A stretch of 64,000 nucleotides of DNA from Craterostigma plantagineum (GCA_027422505.1 JAPQWV010000337.1:248001-312000); one strand, 5' to 3'; shown: positions 44,540 through 57,077, numbered from the stretch's first letter. The notes: generated by a model not told the origin, from the sequence alone. Made by a program: numbers and translations.

Positions 44540-45827
44540 ATGAGTGTGAACCATGGTTAATTGCTGGACTTTCTGCTATGGACGTGTCTTGACATTAAAC
44601 AATTGCATTTTGTGATGTACGGTATCATTTCTCTAGCTGTCCATTTGTTGACTTTAGTATCTAAGTATGTCTGCTCTAATGGTAGGTCGTATCTTGAACC
44701 TTTTCATAACCTATGCGTCGAACATGTTTCCTAATTATTTTCTGATGTTACTGTTATCGATTAATCCACATTTTAGACCGACAGATTATGTAGTTTTTCA
44801 TTTAACACTTTAAGACAACCATAATTGATATTGCGGTATTCTAAATAAGGCATGTGTTGGGCATTCCGGCGACAAAATACGGTTCCGTGTATCTTATACA
44901 TAACTATAATATTGCAGGATACCTTAGAAATCATTTTTAGTTGATATAGTCCATAATTATACTCCAGTCGTGTATTGTAAACATTGTCAAATATAGATTT
45001 TATACGTGTAGTAATGTAAAAATATTGCGTTATGTTTTATTAACAGTCGTGCAATAATTTTCGTATAGTCGTCCAGTTCCTCACGGATGTCAAGATTACG
45101 GGTTGAATAAATCAATAAATCTATCAGTATTCAATATTTTATGAAGGCTTAACCAAACCTCCTAATATTATTCAGCAATGTCGATTTGTTGACACATTTA
45201 ATTTGATTTTAACATCAAAATTTTAACATTTCTTCGTGGATCACCCTTAAAACCAGAAAACGTGGATTTTATATGACAATAGCTCATTCCCAGTTTCCTG
45301 ATAGTTTACAAGGTATGTTGTATATTGCACGACTGATGCTAAGGATATCGTGTAACTAAACAATTTCTCCTATTTTGCGCAACTCTTATTGAATTCTTTG
45401 CACATTTATACTAAAAATAATAAATTTCCAAGTAAACAATTATGCTACACTGTTATGTACCTCTCTGAGAAATGTAAGAGACAAACTGCATGATAAATTG
45501 ATTCAGTAGAACATTTTTTATATTAATACGTGCATGTATTAACCTTATAGCACCCCTATTAAATATGCATAAATTTATTGAATATATGCAACAATCAGTG
45601 ATAGCTATATGTTTCGGCGAATTGAAAAATTTCATGCAATTGTCTTACATTGTATGTATCTGATTCCAAAGCAACGAATCTTAATTGACTCTTCATATCT
45701 CTCCAACAGTGTTAACAACTTACCCTTACTGAGTATAGAGTAAGGAGTCGAAGTATAGTTGCAAAAGGGAATTTGACATAATAGAAAACGAATCAGAGTA
45801 CATTTACCAAAAAGCAAACATTCGATA
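44540..45827. other. intergenic region with CAGTCGTG half-sites
   Basis: AT-rich, non-coding. It contains CCAGTCGTGTA at 44964-44974, ACAGTCGTGCAA at about 45043-45054 and TAGTCGTCCA at 45066-45075, motifs that recur around copy B and the exonuclease gene. The left end of the Helitron should lie in or near this stretch, but no TC terminus can be fixed. Confidence 0.5.
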
Positions 45828-46495
45828 ATGGAAGAGGATTTTGAAGATCCCATCGACAAGATATTTCGGGAACTACACGATGTGATTAATCATTTAGCAG
45901 GGAGGATAGCAAAACAAGTCGATTGTTATTCAAGAACTGAAAATCGACAGTGTGGGAATTTGCTAGTGAGTTACGATTCACTTACACAATATATGCAATA
46001 CAGATCACGAATACCGACAATCGGTATCAATCAATATTGCAGGCAAATTCTGGAGCAGCTTTGCGACTTGGTATTGCAATCTTTCATTAATTACATATAT
46101 ATTCTTATGAAAATTATCTGATTCTTCACTTATTATTCAATGTGGTAGATTATAATTCAGAGGTGCAACATGGAAGGAAAAGACTAATCTCCGAGGAAAA
46201 TAATGTCAATGATTATATGGATCACCGCGCAACTGGTACTACAAAGTTCCCCTACAATTATTTTACATGCATGTGCTGCTATGCTCAAAGCTAATATATT
46301 TGATCATTATATCGACGTATGTAATGTGCAAAATTTCCAATATCAGCATCAAAGAGAAGCCGCAGCAAGCACAGCAAAGATGCGGAAGCTGTTGGATACA
46401 ATGAAGAAAGACCCCAGACTTTCTTACAAGGTAATTGAACAAAATACCTAGGTTTGGAATTTGTCATAGAATAGTTTCAAAAATGATTTTCTGAT

Positions 46496-49056
46496 ATGAA
46501 TTCAGGGGCTGCTCGGAGATCTTTATTGTCAAATAAAAGGAACATCTCAACTTCTACAGTGATTACCACGAAGAAGATTAGCCATTGTCCTCACTGTCAT
46601 GCATTGATGTGGAAATCAGAGTCAGCAAAAGCAAGAGCGAGTAGAAAAAATTTAGTGTTTACGCTATGTTGTGGCCAGGGAAGAGTTTCACTCCTTCCAC
46701 TTGAACAGCCTCCGTTATATCTTGAGGAAAAGTTGTCAGATATATCTTTTCGGCAATCTATACGAGTCTATAACTCAATCATTTCCTTCACATCAATGGG
46801 TGCAAAAATAGACCCAACGGTGAAACCAAGAACAGGTTCGTACGTCTACAGAATACATGGACAAAACTGTCATAATATTGGTTCATTGCTTCCTGCTGAA
46901 GGTGAGACTCCAAAATTTGCTCAGCTCTATATGTACGACACATCAAATGAAGTTTCAAACCGTTTAGGAACGTTGTCCAGAAAAAGTTCAGAAAATTTGG
47001 ATACAAAAGTGGTTTCAGCACTCATTCAAATGATGGATACATACAATAAGCTGGCGAAAGTTTTCCGAATGGCACAGGACAGATATGAATCTGGTGAAAC
47101 TGCTGAACTATCAATATTACTACTTGGACGAGGGCATAGAGGAAAGCAGTACGAACTTCCCTCCACAATGAAATTGCTGGATTGATAGTTGGAGATCTTC
47201 CTGAAACGATTGGGGAAAGAGACATCATATTCCAGACAAAAAATGGTCCGCTAAAGAGAATCAACGAATCGCATCCTTCATTTATGGCAATGCAATATCC
47301 TTTGTTATTTCCGTTTGGACAGTCTGGATTCCATGACCAGATACCCTGCTCAGATAAGGTCCACGGCTCTACCAAAACGGAGAACATAACTATGCGTGAA
47401 TACTATGCATATCAAATACAGACTATATTATCGGAAGGTCAAGGTATTGTACGGTCTGGACGTCTACTCCATCAGTATGTTGTCGATGCTTACACAGCGA
47501 TCGAACAAGAAAGGCTGCGTTGGATAAGAAATAATCAAAAGACGCTGAGAGCGGATGTTTACAGTAACATTGCTGATGCTGTAATGAGAGGAGAGACTAA
47601 TGCAAGATCTATTGGCAAGAAGATCATATTACCCTCATCGTTCACAGGGTCTCCCAGATATATGTTGGAAAACTACCATGACGCTCTGGCTTTATGCAGG
47701 TGGTACAATAATCAACATCTATTCATTACTATCACAGCAAATCCTAACTGGGACGAAATAACAGATCATTTGCAAAGATATGGAAATGATAGCTCTAATG
47801 ATAGGCCAGACTTGCAGTGTTGGGTTTTTAAATAAAGCTGAACAGATTGATTTCTGATATTCGGAAAGGAATATTCTTTGGCCCCGTGGTTGCAGGTATA
47901 TTTTCTACACAATACTCTCAGATATTTTATGTCGTCGATGACGAGGACACTTTACGAAAAGTTTCCATGATACCAGCATTTCTGGTTTATTTTTTTTAGT
48001 GTTGTATACAATAGAATTTCAGAAAAGAGGCATGCCACATGCACATATATTGATTTGGCTAAGTGGCCGTGATGGACATCCAAGTCCTTCGGAAGTAGAC
48101 TCAGTAATATCAGCAGAAATTCCAGACATGGAAGTAGACGAGGAGGGATATCATTTGGTCAAACAATTTATGATGCATGGACCATGTGGTTTGGACAGAC
48201 CAAACAATGCTTGCATGGAAAATCACAGGTGCACAAAAAACTTCCCTAAACAGTATATTGAGACAACGACAATCGATGAGACTGGTTACGTGAGATATCG
48301 GCGGAGAAGAATCGAAAGGATTTATATTACAAAGAAGAAAATCCGCATGGATAATAGTTATGTTGTGCCACATAATCTACCACTGCTGAAAAAAATATAA
48401 TGCTCATATAAACGTTGAATGGTGCAATAGGACTAAAGCAATCAAATACCTCTTCAAGTATATTACGAAGGGAGTCGATAAAGCAACAATGATCATACAA
48501 AGCAGAAATTCGGTAGATGCTGCAGTTGATAACTCTGCAAAAATGGCACAAAACAGTGACGAAATAAAGAGATATCTTCACTGTAGGTACTTATCTGCCT
48601 GCAAAGCTATGTGGAGAATATTTTCCTTTGACATACATTATAGATCGCCCGCTATTCTAAGACTTCCTCTGCATCTTGAAGGACAACAGAGTGTTGTTTA
48701 TGATGATGCTGCTGATTTGGAGAATCTACTGACGCGAGATGGTATTCGGAAAACGATGTTTACAGAATGGATGGTAACAAACTCGCGTAATAGGGAAGCA
48801 AGGACTCTAACTTACATACAATTTCCGTCAAAATTTGTATGGAGCAGTGATAAAAAAAGCTTGGACACCGCGCAAGAGAGGAATTGTTCTTGGAAGAATT
48901 GTGAATATTCATCCAACTGCTGGTGAAATATACTACATGAAAATGTTGCTTATGTTTGTGAAAGGACCAACATCCTATGAAGATATACGAACTGTGGACG
49001 GAAATGTATTACAGAGTTTCAAAGAAGCGTGTTACAGAAGAGGATTGTTGGAATGA
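46496..49056 (+). pseudogene. Helitron Rep: N domain and HUH nuclease, broken
   Basis: It starts with a Cys/His region (CPHCHALMWKSE), then the Helitron N domain (HNIGSLLPAEGETPKFAQLY, YPLLFPFGQSGF, REYYAYQIQ, LFITITANPNWDEI). A frameshift near 47830 is followed by an intron-like segment (47896-47999, GT...AG) that joins FFGPVVA to VLYTIEFQKRGMPHAHILIWL. HAH in that block is the HUH metal motif. The two catalytic Tyr lie in KYLFKYITKG at about 48450-48480. Another frameshift near 48390 (seven A where six fit), one near 48840 and a stop at 49054-49056 end this part. Rep nicks and transfers single strands in rolling-circle transposition. Confidence 0.87.
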
Positions 49057-49077
49057 GATTCTGAATGGCATCCAGTA

Positions 49078-50912
49078 ATGGAAGAAGTTGTTCACTGGGC
49101 GTCTCCATATCAGTTGCAGCATCTATTTACTACACTGTTGACATATTGTGAAATAACAGATCCTTTGCGACTATGGAATAGTTTCTGGCAATCTATGTCA
49201 AAGATATTACGAGTAAACAGAGGCGTTTGTTTACATTTTCATCTTTGGAGCTTTCAGACGATGAACTACAATGTTATACCCTAATAGAATTGGAGAAGTT
49301 ATTGAATCAGAATTCGAAAACGCTAGGTGACTTCCCTGGAATGCCGACTCCCTCGGATAGTGTTCTCAAAGATCTTGGAAATAGATTCCTAATGGAAGAA
49401 TTGAACTTCAATATTGAAAGAACCACGGTGGAAAATGAGGAACTAATTGCTTCGCTGAATGAAGATCAAAAAGCGGTATTTGATGCTGTTATTGAATCCG
49501 TATGTGCAAATGATGGTCAGCTTTTTTTCCTCAATGGTCCAGGAGGAACATGAAAGACTTACTTATACAATTTGCTAATACAAAAGCTGCGGTCAGAAAA
49601 CAAGATAGTAATTCCTGTAGCATCATCAGGGATTGCTTCGTTATTGCTACCATGAGGAAGGACAGCTCATTCGAGATTTAAGCTACCAATATCCTTACGT
49701 GAAAATTCTATGTGTGATATACGCCATGGTCCAATGTTAGCGGAACTCTTACGTCGCTCAGATTTAATCATTTGGGATGAAGCACCGATGATACATAAAT
49801 TTGCTTTCGAATCATTGGACAGAACAATGAGGGATCTTATGTCGGTTGAGAACACAGGTGCTGATAGACTGATATTTGGAAGGAAAAACTGTCCTTTTAG
49901 GTGGAGACTTTAGGCAAATACTGCCGGTTATTCCAAAGGGTACACGGCAAGACGTTGTTGAATCAGTTATAAACCGCTCTTACCTATGGAAGTATTGTTG
50001 TTTCTACAGCTTGAAGAAGAATATGAGAGTACATCAGTCTGAAATAGATTTTGCAAAATGGATCTTACAAGTTGGAGATGGTAATCCAACAACAACTTCA
50101 GTCAATGGTACATAAACAATTAGACTTCCAAGTGATATGATTATTCATCCTTCTACGGATCCGGTGAAACAGATTGCAGATTATGTTTACGCAGATTTTG
50201 AAGAGAGGAATGCTGTTCATACATATCTCAAAGAGAGGGCAATACTCACCCCAAGAAATGAGACTGTTGATGAGATTAACAGGTACATGTTGTCAATGTC
50301 CCCTGGACAACCAACTGAATATATAAGTTCAGATAGCATGGAAATCAATTCTGGGGATGAAAGTGAAATAGAAAACATGTATCCAGTTGAATTTCTTAAC
50401 ACCCTTGAATTTTCTGGCCTTCCAAATCATAAACTCTTACTCAAACAAGCAGTTCTCGTGATGCTGTTGAGGAATCTAAATCAGAAGGACGGATTATGTA
50501 ATGGGACAAGGATGACAGTTTCACGTATGGGCAGTAGAGTGATTGAATGTGAGATTATTACAGGATCGCATGTTGGAAATAAAGTACTTATCCCAAGAAT
50601 AGTTCTTTCACCAACAGAGTCATCATTGCCAGTTAAGTTACGCCGCAGACAGTTTCCGATACGAGTATGCTATGCAATGACTATCAACAAAAGCCAGGGA
50701 CAGAGTTTAAAAAATGTTGGTGTATATCTTCCAAAACCGGTATTTACGCATGGCCAACTGTACGTTGCATTGTCTCGGGCGACGTCACAGACTGAATAAA
50801 GATTCTCAGTTTCAAGGAGGATGAACTTGAAGACGATGAAATAGTTAACATTGTTTCCCATGAAGTCTACAACAATTATGTGAGAGATTTCTACATTACA
50901 TTTTTTAAATGA
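49078..50912 (+). pseudogene. Helitron Pif1-type helicase, broken
   Basis: SLNEDQKAVFDAV leads into the Walker A motif, which reads GPGGT-stop-KTYL (TGA at about 49551-49553 where Gly is expected). Walker B is LIIWDEAPM near 49765. Then come [28 protein letters not shown] and, at the end, FPIRVCYAMTINKSQGQSL and HGQLYVALSRATS, the Pif1 C-terminal signatures. Frame changes occur near 49560-49700, 49870, 50112 and 50799. The nonsense change in Walker A alone would abolish helicase activity. Confidence 0.88.
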
Positions 50913-51968
50913 AAGAGCTTATGCGTTCGTCCACTATGTTATCAGAGTAACATGTGATATAAGGGAATGTGTTATAAAGGATTCCTCGAATATAAGGATT
51001 GAATACATGCATATAGACGTCATGTTTTTGAAATACTAATAAAAGTTGCCCTTACAGTTGTATTAGTCCTATATAGTTTAATGCCAGAAAGGGGATTTTA
51101 CAAATATCGTATACAGGACTTCGGAAACAATGGAAGAAACATCCTCAATTTTCTTATACGTGAATGACTACTAACTTACATTGTTGGAAAATTCTCTTGG
51201 AGAGCTCACGCAATTTCTTTTATGAGAGGTATAAATAACACGACTGAACGTTAACAGCAAAGTTAAAGAAATAAAAGTTAAGGAAACAAAAATTCTTTCA
51301 GATCTATGAAGGTCGCATCAATCGAGGTGACGTCATTAGCGACGTCACGATACAGAAATATTTGCAATTCAGACTGCGATGAGGGACACCTACTGCTCAA
51401 TGAAATGCCTAGAAGTGACTGAGTTGGTGGGCTTGGAATGGGTCGACGACGGCGAGGTTCTGTTCGGTAATGTCGAGTCGGGGGTTGGGGAGACGTTCAG
51501 GGCCATCGGGATCTTCGACGGTGGCGCCGACGTCGGCGGTGGATTGAGGTACGAAGGGGGCTGGGGTTGCAAACAATGCACACACCCTCAATGAACAGTA
51601 ATTCAAAACGACAGGGTATCTTATTACAGTCGTGCAAAATCAATGGGTATTATAAGTTTAATTAATTATTACAGAGAATGACTTAATTTAACTACAAAAG
51701 GTTGTTGTTAGTAATAACTTACGTTTGAATTATGCTACAATCATTAGCACAATGAAACCAATGAGTTGAGATTTATTTATTTTCTGGTCAGTACGCAATT
51801 ATATATGCCATGGATAATCGTGGCCATGTATTTGAATGAAAATTATGTTGTTTTTGTCTATATACCTTATATATTAATCTGATATGTTTACATAGGATTG
51901 GCAAACCTTTTTCGCCCGAGAATTCACATGACAAGTTTGGCAACTTTTTATTAGTAAACTATGAGTAG

Positions 51969-51996
51969 ACGACTGATACATTATCAGCCGTGTAAA
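51969..51996. repeat. ACGACTG...CAGCCGT hairpin
   Basis: ACGACTG, loop ATACATTAT, CAGCCGT and then GTAAA: a 7-base stem with one mismatch and a 9-base loop. It belongs to the same motif family as 52062-52084 and 61662-61684. Confidence 0.7.
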
Positions 51997-52061
51997 ATAT
52001 GACGGCCCGTAATAACGACCGCTCCAGTAACGTTCTTGCATTGTAGCATATGTTTACATAA

Positions 52062-52084
52062 ACGACTGATTCAGAAGCAGTCGT
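52062..52084. repeat. perfect ACGACTG...CAGTCGT hairpin
   Basis: ACGACTG, loop ATTCAGAAG, CAGTCGT: a perfect 7-base stem and 9-base loop, about 490 bases upstream of the start of copy B. Confidence 0.8.
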
Positions 52085-52575
52085 CCAAAAAGAAAGTATA
52101 CACCATGTTTTTAGTTGGTTGTTAATAATAAGAATTTCCTTTGACTAATCCGGACAATAATAAACATAGTAAATGTTTTCATATTTATTTATTTTTGGGT
52201 CAGTCGGTAATAGTATATGCCATTGATATTGCTGTCAATTGTGTATTTGAAATTTATGTTAGTGTATTTAATTTTATAGAATTTAGGTGTAAACCTATTA
52301 TGTGTACGCATGATTTAGAATAATATTGCTTTAATGTGTATTAGTTGTATTTCTATTATTTAGATTGGCTGTGTAATTTAAGTGAAGGGTTACTGTTCTA
52401 ATATTTGGTTTCGGACGGCGTGAAAAGCTATGTCTACACAAAATTGAATTTGCCCAAGTTGAACTTAGAATGCCTTCACATTTTATACTCTACTAATAAG
52501 CGCGGCATAAAATTACCCTCATTTATTCGCACTCTAAGAAAAATATCGCGCCCTGATGAAGTTGATGTATCGAAC

Positions 52576-55500
52576 ATGGAATCACAGAAAGCAGCGTCTA
52601 CTGACATTGTTGCGAGAGTAAGTCTTTCATTCTCATGTCCCAGTGTTACTTGCTAAATGTTATTAACTGTGTGCATGTTTGCGAGTTCTGTTCGGCTTTC
52701 TTAGCGTGTGTGTTGTGTTATTTTATCTGCTCAGGAGATTCTTGACACGCAATTTCCTGCAAGCGTGGTCCCCCGGTGTAAGCTAACAATATCCGCTGAT
52801 TATCAAGAGATTAGTCAGTTCATTATTGATAATTTGAGCAAGAATGAACTTCAACAGCTGATTACTAGCACACAGTTTGGAAATCTTATTATGTGTGCCG
52901 ACAATTTCCATTTATCAAGCCAGCTCATTTGGTATTTGATGAAGTCACAAACTGCATGTAGTGAATCAGATGAATTATGGATGGTAATCGACAAATCGCC
53001 AGTGCGATTCTCCTGTATAGAGTTCTGTCTCCTAACAGGAATGAAATTCTCTGTGATTCCCAATATTGCTGACAACATTCAGTTTATGTCCAGACATTTC
53101 CCTGGTATGAGTAAGGTCCATCTAGATGACGTTCGTAGTCGGTTATCGGAATTAAAGAGTAACTCATCCAGTGTAGTTAACATAAAGAAGTTGAAATTAG
53201 CCTGCATTATATTTGTCGTTGGAGTGCTAGAACAGCGCAGTTCTCGGAAAAATGTTATCGTAAGTCCAAAATTATTTTCTTTAGTGGAGGACTTTGACAG
53301 ATTCAGCACTCATCCATGGGGAACTATTGCGTATGTACAGTTTCATCTTTATTGTTTTATGATATAGATACTAATGACGTATGTGTGTTCAATATGCTAT
53401 TGTAAAGGTTCTTGCATATGAATGCATGCCTGGTGTTGCTGAGAATTTTGCAACGCCTTTGGATAAGAGAGAACGAATTGTTCCTCGCATGTGTTTGTGG
53501 ACAAGAAATCCGTGGAATACTAAAGCTTCTCCAAAAATGAAGGAAGTAATTAAAGTAGTTTCGAAGTTCGGTGTGAAGATGAGCATCCTGCAGCCTACAG
53601 TTGATGAGTCTAGAGCAGACTTTTTTTCTGCAAGCAGTTTTGAGCGGACATCCGGTTCTGAAGTTATCAAGCGGATAACAAATTTATTATTGAATGGGGT
53701 CACAGTCCTATGTCTGCCATCCATTTTGCCTAATCTAGAGGATGATTGCGAACAACGTGAGCTTCAGGAAACAGAGAACAAAGAAATTTCTACATCTGAG
53801 CCTGCTGGAAGTGCCTGCAACAAAAGTGTGCATCGGACACGAAAAAAGAAAAGATAAAAGCACAGTTTGGCCACATGTCTTCTCAGCCACTGAAGAACGA
53901 TGAGAAGGGTATGTATCTTCCGCGCTGAATGATGAAATGCCTTCACCGACCAAATCTACACCGTCTTCTTCCTCTGTTCGTGACGATGACGGTGGATGCT
54001 CCTTTGATTACCGGTCTTCTGAGGAGAACGCTGAACAATTGCCTTGCGAGCATATGCCTAATTATAGCAGTGCTGAAAATGTACAGGCAGAAAGTAATGT
54101 TTCTAGGCAGACAGCCAGTAATTATGCGGATGATGATTTTGAGTCAAGAACTTTAAATGAGTTTTTGGCGAAACTGCGAGCAAGAAGGACGGAAAGAAAA
54201 TTGTCTTATAACAGCCAGACTTCTGCCGTTTCTTCAGTACTATCTCTACCTACTCTACCGCAGTTGAAAGTTGGAGAATCAGAAGATAATGCCTTTGTCG
54301 AACGCATGCCCACTTACAATAGGAGTATCCCAGACCAGATAATTATGCTAGACCGGCAAATGCTTATTGAATATCAAGAAGATGTTTGCCCCGGTTTGCA
54401 AGTTGAGGAAGGCGTGGCCGTATCTTCTCAGAATCTTGATCAACAATTGGGTCCTGATAAAATATTGAAAGATAAAGTTGCAGAGACCGCTGAAAATTCT
54501 GTTCCACCTGTGCCACCCCCCAATTGCATAGAGCAAAGTGTGCCAATAAGAGACTTGGAAGGAAATGTTAGAGAAATTCCACTTGCTGTGGGACAATGCT
54601 CTTATGAGAAAGAATGCCATAGTAACAATATTCCAGAAATTGACCACCTAATGCTCGAGCTTCAGTCGGTAAATGAACATTCGGCTGAGAGAATTAACTC
54701 CACGGCGTTTGCTATGGCTGAGACTGTTGAGATATCTTCTAATCACTCCGCCGACAATAATAAAGATATTATAACGAGTCGTCCGTGTGCCGCTGATGAG
54801 GAGACGAACATAAAGCAGATGGCTAAAGGTTTTGATGAACCGAGTGGAAAATGTGATAAATCAAAGACTGAACTCCAATATACTCAAGATTCTGCTTATC
54901 GAATAATTGATCAGGGGATTGAAGATGTGTGGAATGAGCTTGCTGGAGTAGGAAATATAGTTGATTTTCATGCTGGCCAGGTTTTGCGCATGAAGAATCA
55001 AATTGAATCGTCTTTCATTGAAGTTAATGAAAGATTGTCTAACATAGAAGCAAGCGAAAGCATACATGTTCAAGAACAGTGGTTTGATCAGAAATTTCAG
55101 CCCGTGGAGAAAACTTTACAATACATTAATCGCCAGATTCGTTTTATGACTGAGGCAATGAAGAAGCTCATTGAGTCCGACACTGGTATGTATATTACGT
55201 GTTTGACAGACACTGCATGTGTCATTCTTATTTTTATATGTCCACTAAACGTATTTTATTTCACTTTGGTTTTATTTGAAGATAATTCCTTATACAGTTG
55301 TACATGCATTTCAATTCAGAACGCCAGAACGTTGAAAAGATCCAGTATGCAAAGAGGCGGAGAATTGAAGAGGCAGCCATCGCTCCACCTGCAAACAGTC
55401 AGAGGATCCCGTACAGAAACCATCTGATTGACGAACACGTGTTGTATAAACTGCAGATGTGGCCTCATGGAGCCGGGTTAATTAGGCAGATGAAACCAGA

Positions 55501-56401
55501 GCATTCTCGAAGAGGACTGTTAGGTGTGTCTCTAAGACCTGAGTTTTTCACTGAACTCATGACCCCGGGAATCTGGCTCCGTGATATAGTAAGTGTATTT
55601 TTGGGACCTACCAACCATTTATTTTGATGAAAGTATATTGCCAGCTGTTACAAATATTGCCAAATGATTTTATAACAACGTGTTGCAGCATATTGATGAG
55701 TGCCTGCATGGATACATCGAAATTCAAGGACTGTGTTACCATGCAGTCAGGCAAGTTGCGTTTATGAACACCGCATTCAGCCAGTTCGTGACAAAGTTAC
55801 CCGTAAAGGATGGACTGGCTGATCTGACCGATGTAATGCCATTTATTATGGGACAGGTCAGTTCATGGCCATTGTGTAGTTGGAAAACAGCTAAAGTTGT
55901 TGTTTTCCCATTAAACATTGATGAACAACATTGGGTTCTTTGTGTTGCTTTGCCTGAGCGACAATCATTCGCCATCGTTGATTCCAAAATAAGTTCTGAC
56001 CAAAATCTACATCTTACTAATTCTGCACTGGGAAGAGCTGTTGATGTTATTACAATAGCTTTCAAGATGATGGGGATCGTGAAATCTGATTTTAAGTTTA
56101 AAGTAGGCAGGGACAGTAAAACTCCTCAGCAGGAACTTGGGTAATGTTTAGACGAATTATTTTACAAATTAATATTTCTATCATCATACATTTGAATATA
56201 GATTTGTTTGCTTTGTACAGTGGAGAGTGTGGCGTTTATGTATTGCGAAATGCATTTTCCATGATGTTACGCGGGGATGATTTCCACAACTTCCTACCCT
56301 CACAGATAAAGGAATTTCGCCAATACCTCACCGCTTCTGTGTTCTACAGATACTGGCATTGGCCCCCGTGGAATGAACAAACATCCATAGTGCTTGGTTG
56401 A
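52576..56401 (+). CDS. DUF1985/Ulp1-like cysteine protease (copy B), catalytic triad present
   Basis: Predicted exons are 52576-52617, 52735-53334, 53408 to about 53857, about 53904-55185, 55320-55588, 55689-56140 and 56221-56401; all junction phases fit except between the third and fourth. The N-terminal DUF1985 reads DELWMVIDKSPVRFSCIEFCLLTG and FDRFSTHPWGTIA. Next comes a conserved block (RMCLWTRNPWNTKASPKM, MSILQPTVDESRADFF). The fourth exon is Ser/Glu-rich and ends in a coiled-coil-like part (MKNQIESSFIEVNERLSNIEA). The C-terminal Ulp1/C48 domain has His in EQHWVLC, Asp in FAIVDSK and Cys in GECGVYVL. Such enzymes remove SUMO-like modifiers; in plants many copies with DUF1985 travel in transposons. 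The frame is not continuous at 53857-53904 (stop after RKKKR, continuation in other frames), so it may be a recent pseudogene or contain an assembly indel. Confidence 0.78.
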
Positions 56402-56690
56402 TGTACAGAAATGCAAAGGCAGGCTGTTGTTAGCATTTTGTAGTGAACAGAAACATAAGCATTGCTGAGACTGTATTACTGTGATTTTGAAAATTTTGTC
56501 GGGCATATTGTAAGCATTTTGCATCCTGTGATAACTGAGTATGCCGCTTGCGTCTGTTCTTACATAGTATTTATTAAACTTGCATAGTAAGCATCAATTT
56601 TACCATAGAACTGCAGAAAACTCGATCTTCATTTCGAAATAATAGGACTAACACAATACATTGATAGGAAGGACTTCATAAATACGGCAA
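56402..56690. other. short intergenic region, convergent gene ends
   Basis: 3' region of copy B (+) and of the GRF zinc-finger gene (-), which point towards each other. No other feature seen. Confidence 0.4.
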
Positions 56691-57077
56691 CTACTTAAAT
56701 AACAATCCACAAATAAGAAGTAAAGCAGCGCTTGAACTGTATTTTATGACTTTTTCCGTCTTCTCAAGTGACACTAATCTCTTTTCAAAATCATCGCACA
56801 TAGAAAACAAGTCTCCAATATGTTGAGCCTGAATATCACATTTTCTTGGTTGGAACACTTCCATGTCTGGTATTGCTACCTCTTCCTCAATATTGCTGCC
56901 TATAGGATTCAACCAAATGAAAAAATCACAATATCCACTCTTGCAGATACAGAACAGCTTACCTTCTGTATTTTCTGTCGGTCCCACGATGTTGATATCA
57001 GACTCCCTACCACATTTGCAATTGTGTGCTTTGTATCGTAGGTCAGTTGTTTCGCTCTTTGTCACTGTGGTGCTCAT
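56691..57077 (-). CDS. small GRF-type zinc-finger protein with C-terminal membrane segment
   Basis: 128 residues, no intron. A GRF zinc finger spans residues 18-57: C20-K-C22-G, then EGKLFCICK with Cys45, then Y-C50-D-F-F-I-W-L. The signature Gly-Arg-x-Phe is Gly-Lys-Leu-Phe here. Residues 75-110 are predicted helical (MCDDFEKRLVSLEKTEKVI). Residues 113-128 are hydrophobic (SSSAALLLICGLLF) and end one residue from the stop, so a tail-anchored membrane protein is likely. GRF fingers bind single-stranded or structured nucleic acid in other proteins. The gene is convergent with copy B. TATA-like GAATATATAC lies about 34 bases upstream. Function unknown. Confidence 0.78.
   Translation of the reverse strand: MSTTVTKSETTDLRYKAHNCKCGRESDINIVGPTENTEGKLFCICKSGYCDFFIWLNPIGSNIEEEVAIPDMEVFQPRKCDIQAQHIGDLFSMCDDFEKRLVSLEKTEKVIKYSSSAALLLICGLLFK

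Larger units (their letters stand above)
45828..50912 (+). mobile_element. decayed autonomous-type Helitron (Rep/helicase), ends not identified
   Basis: Pieces of a Helitron Rep/helicase protein follow each other from about 45828 to 50912: an N-terminal zinc-type region, the Helitron-like N domain, the HUH nuclease and a Pif1-type helicase. Frameshifts and stops separate them. I looked for a 5' TC end and a 3' hairpin plus CTRR end and could not choose one, so only the coding span is given. It lies between the two Ulp1-like genes, in the same orientation. Confidence 0.88.
50913..52575. other. region between Helitron and copy B, with hairpins and a GC-rich island
   Basis: 51370-51606 is clearly GC-richer than its surroundings (GGTCGACGACGGCGAGG, GGCGCCGACGTCGGCGG); open on both strands, but not recognised. 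51608-52084 holds ACGACTG/CAGTCGT hairpins. 52200-52575 is AT-rich, with a frame open from 52405 into copy B that may be untranslated leader. Confidence 0.5.

Noticed and set aside
45828..50912. Exact Helitron ends
   Set aside because: Several TC and CTAG/CTAA sites exist by chance; none has a clear hairpin in the right place, so no boundary was chosen.
52405..52575. A longer N-terminus of copy B from 52405
   Set aside because: The frame is open, but its first codon is not ATG and nothing similar precedes copy A; the ATG at 52576 matches the short first exon of copy A.
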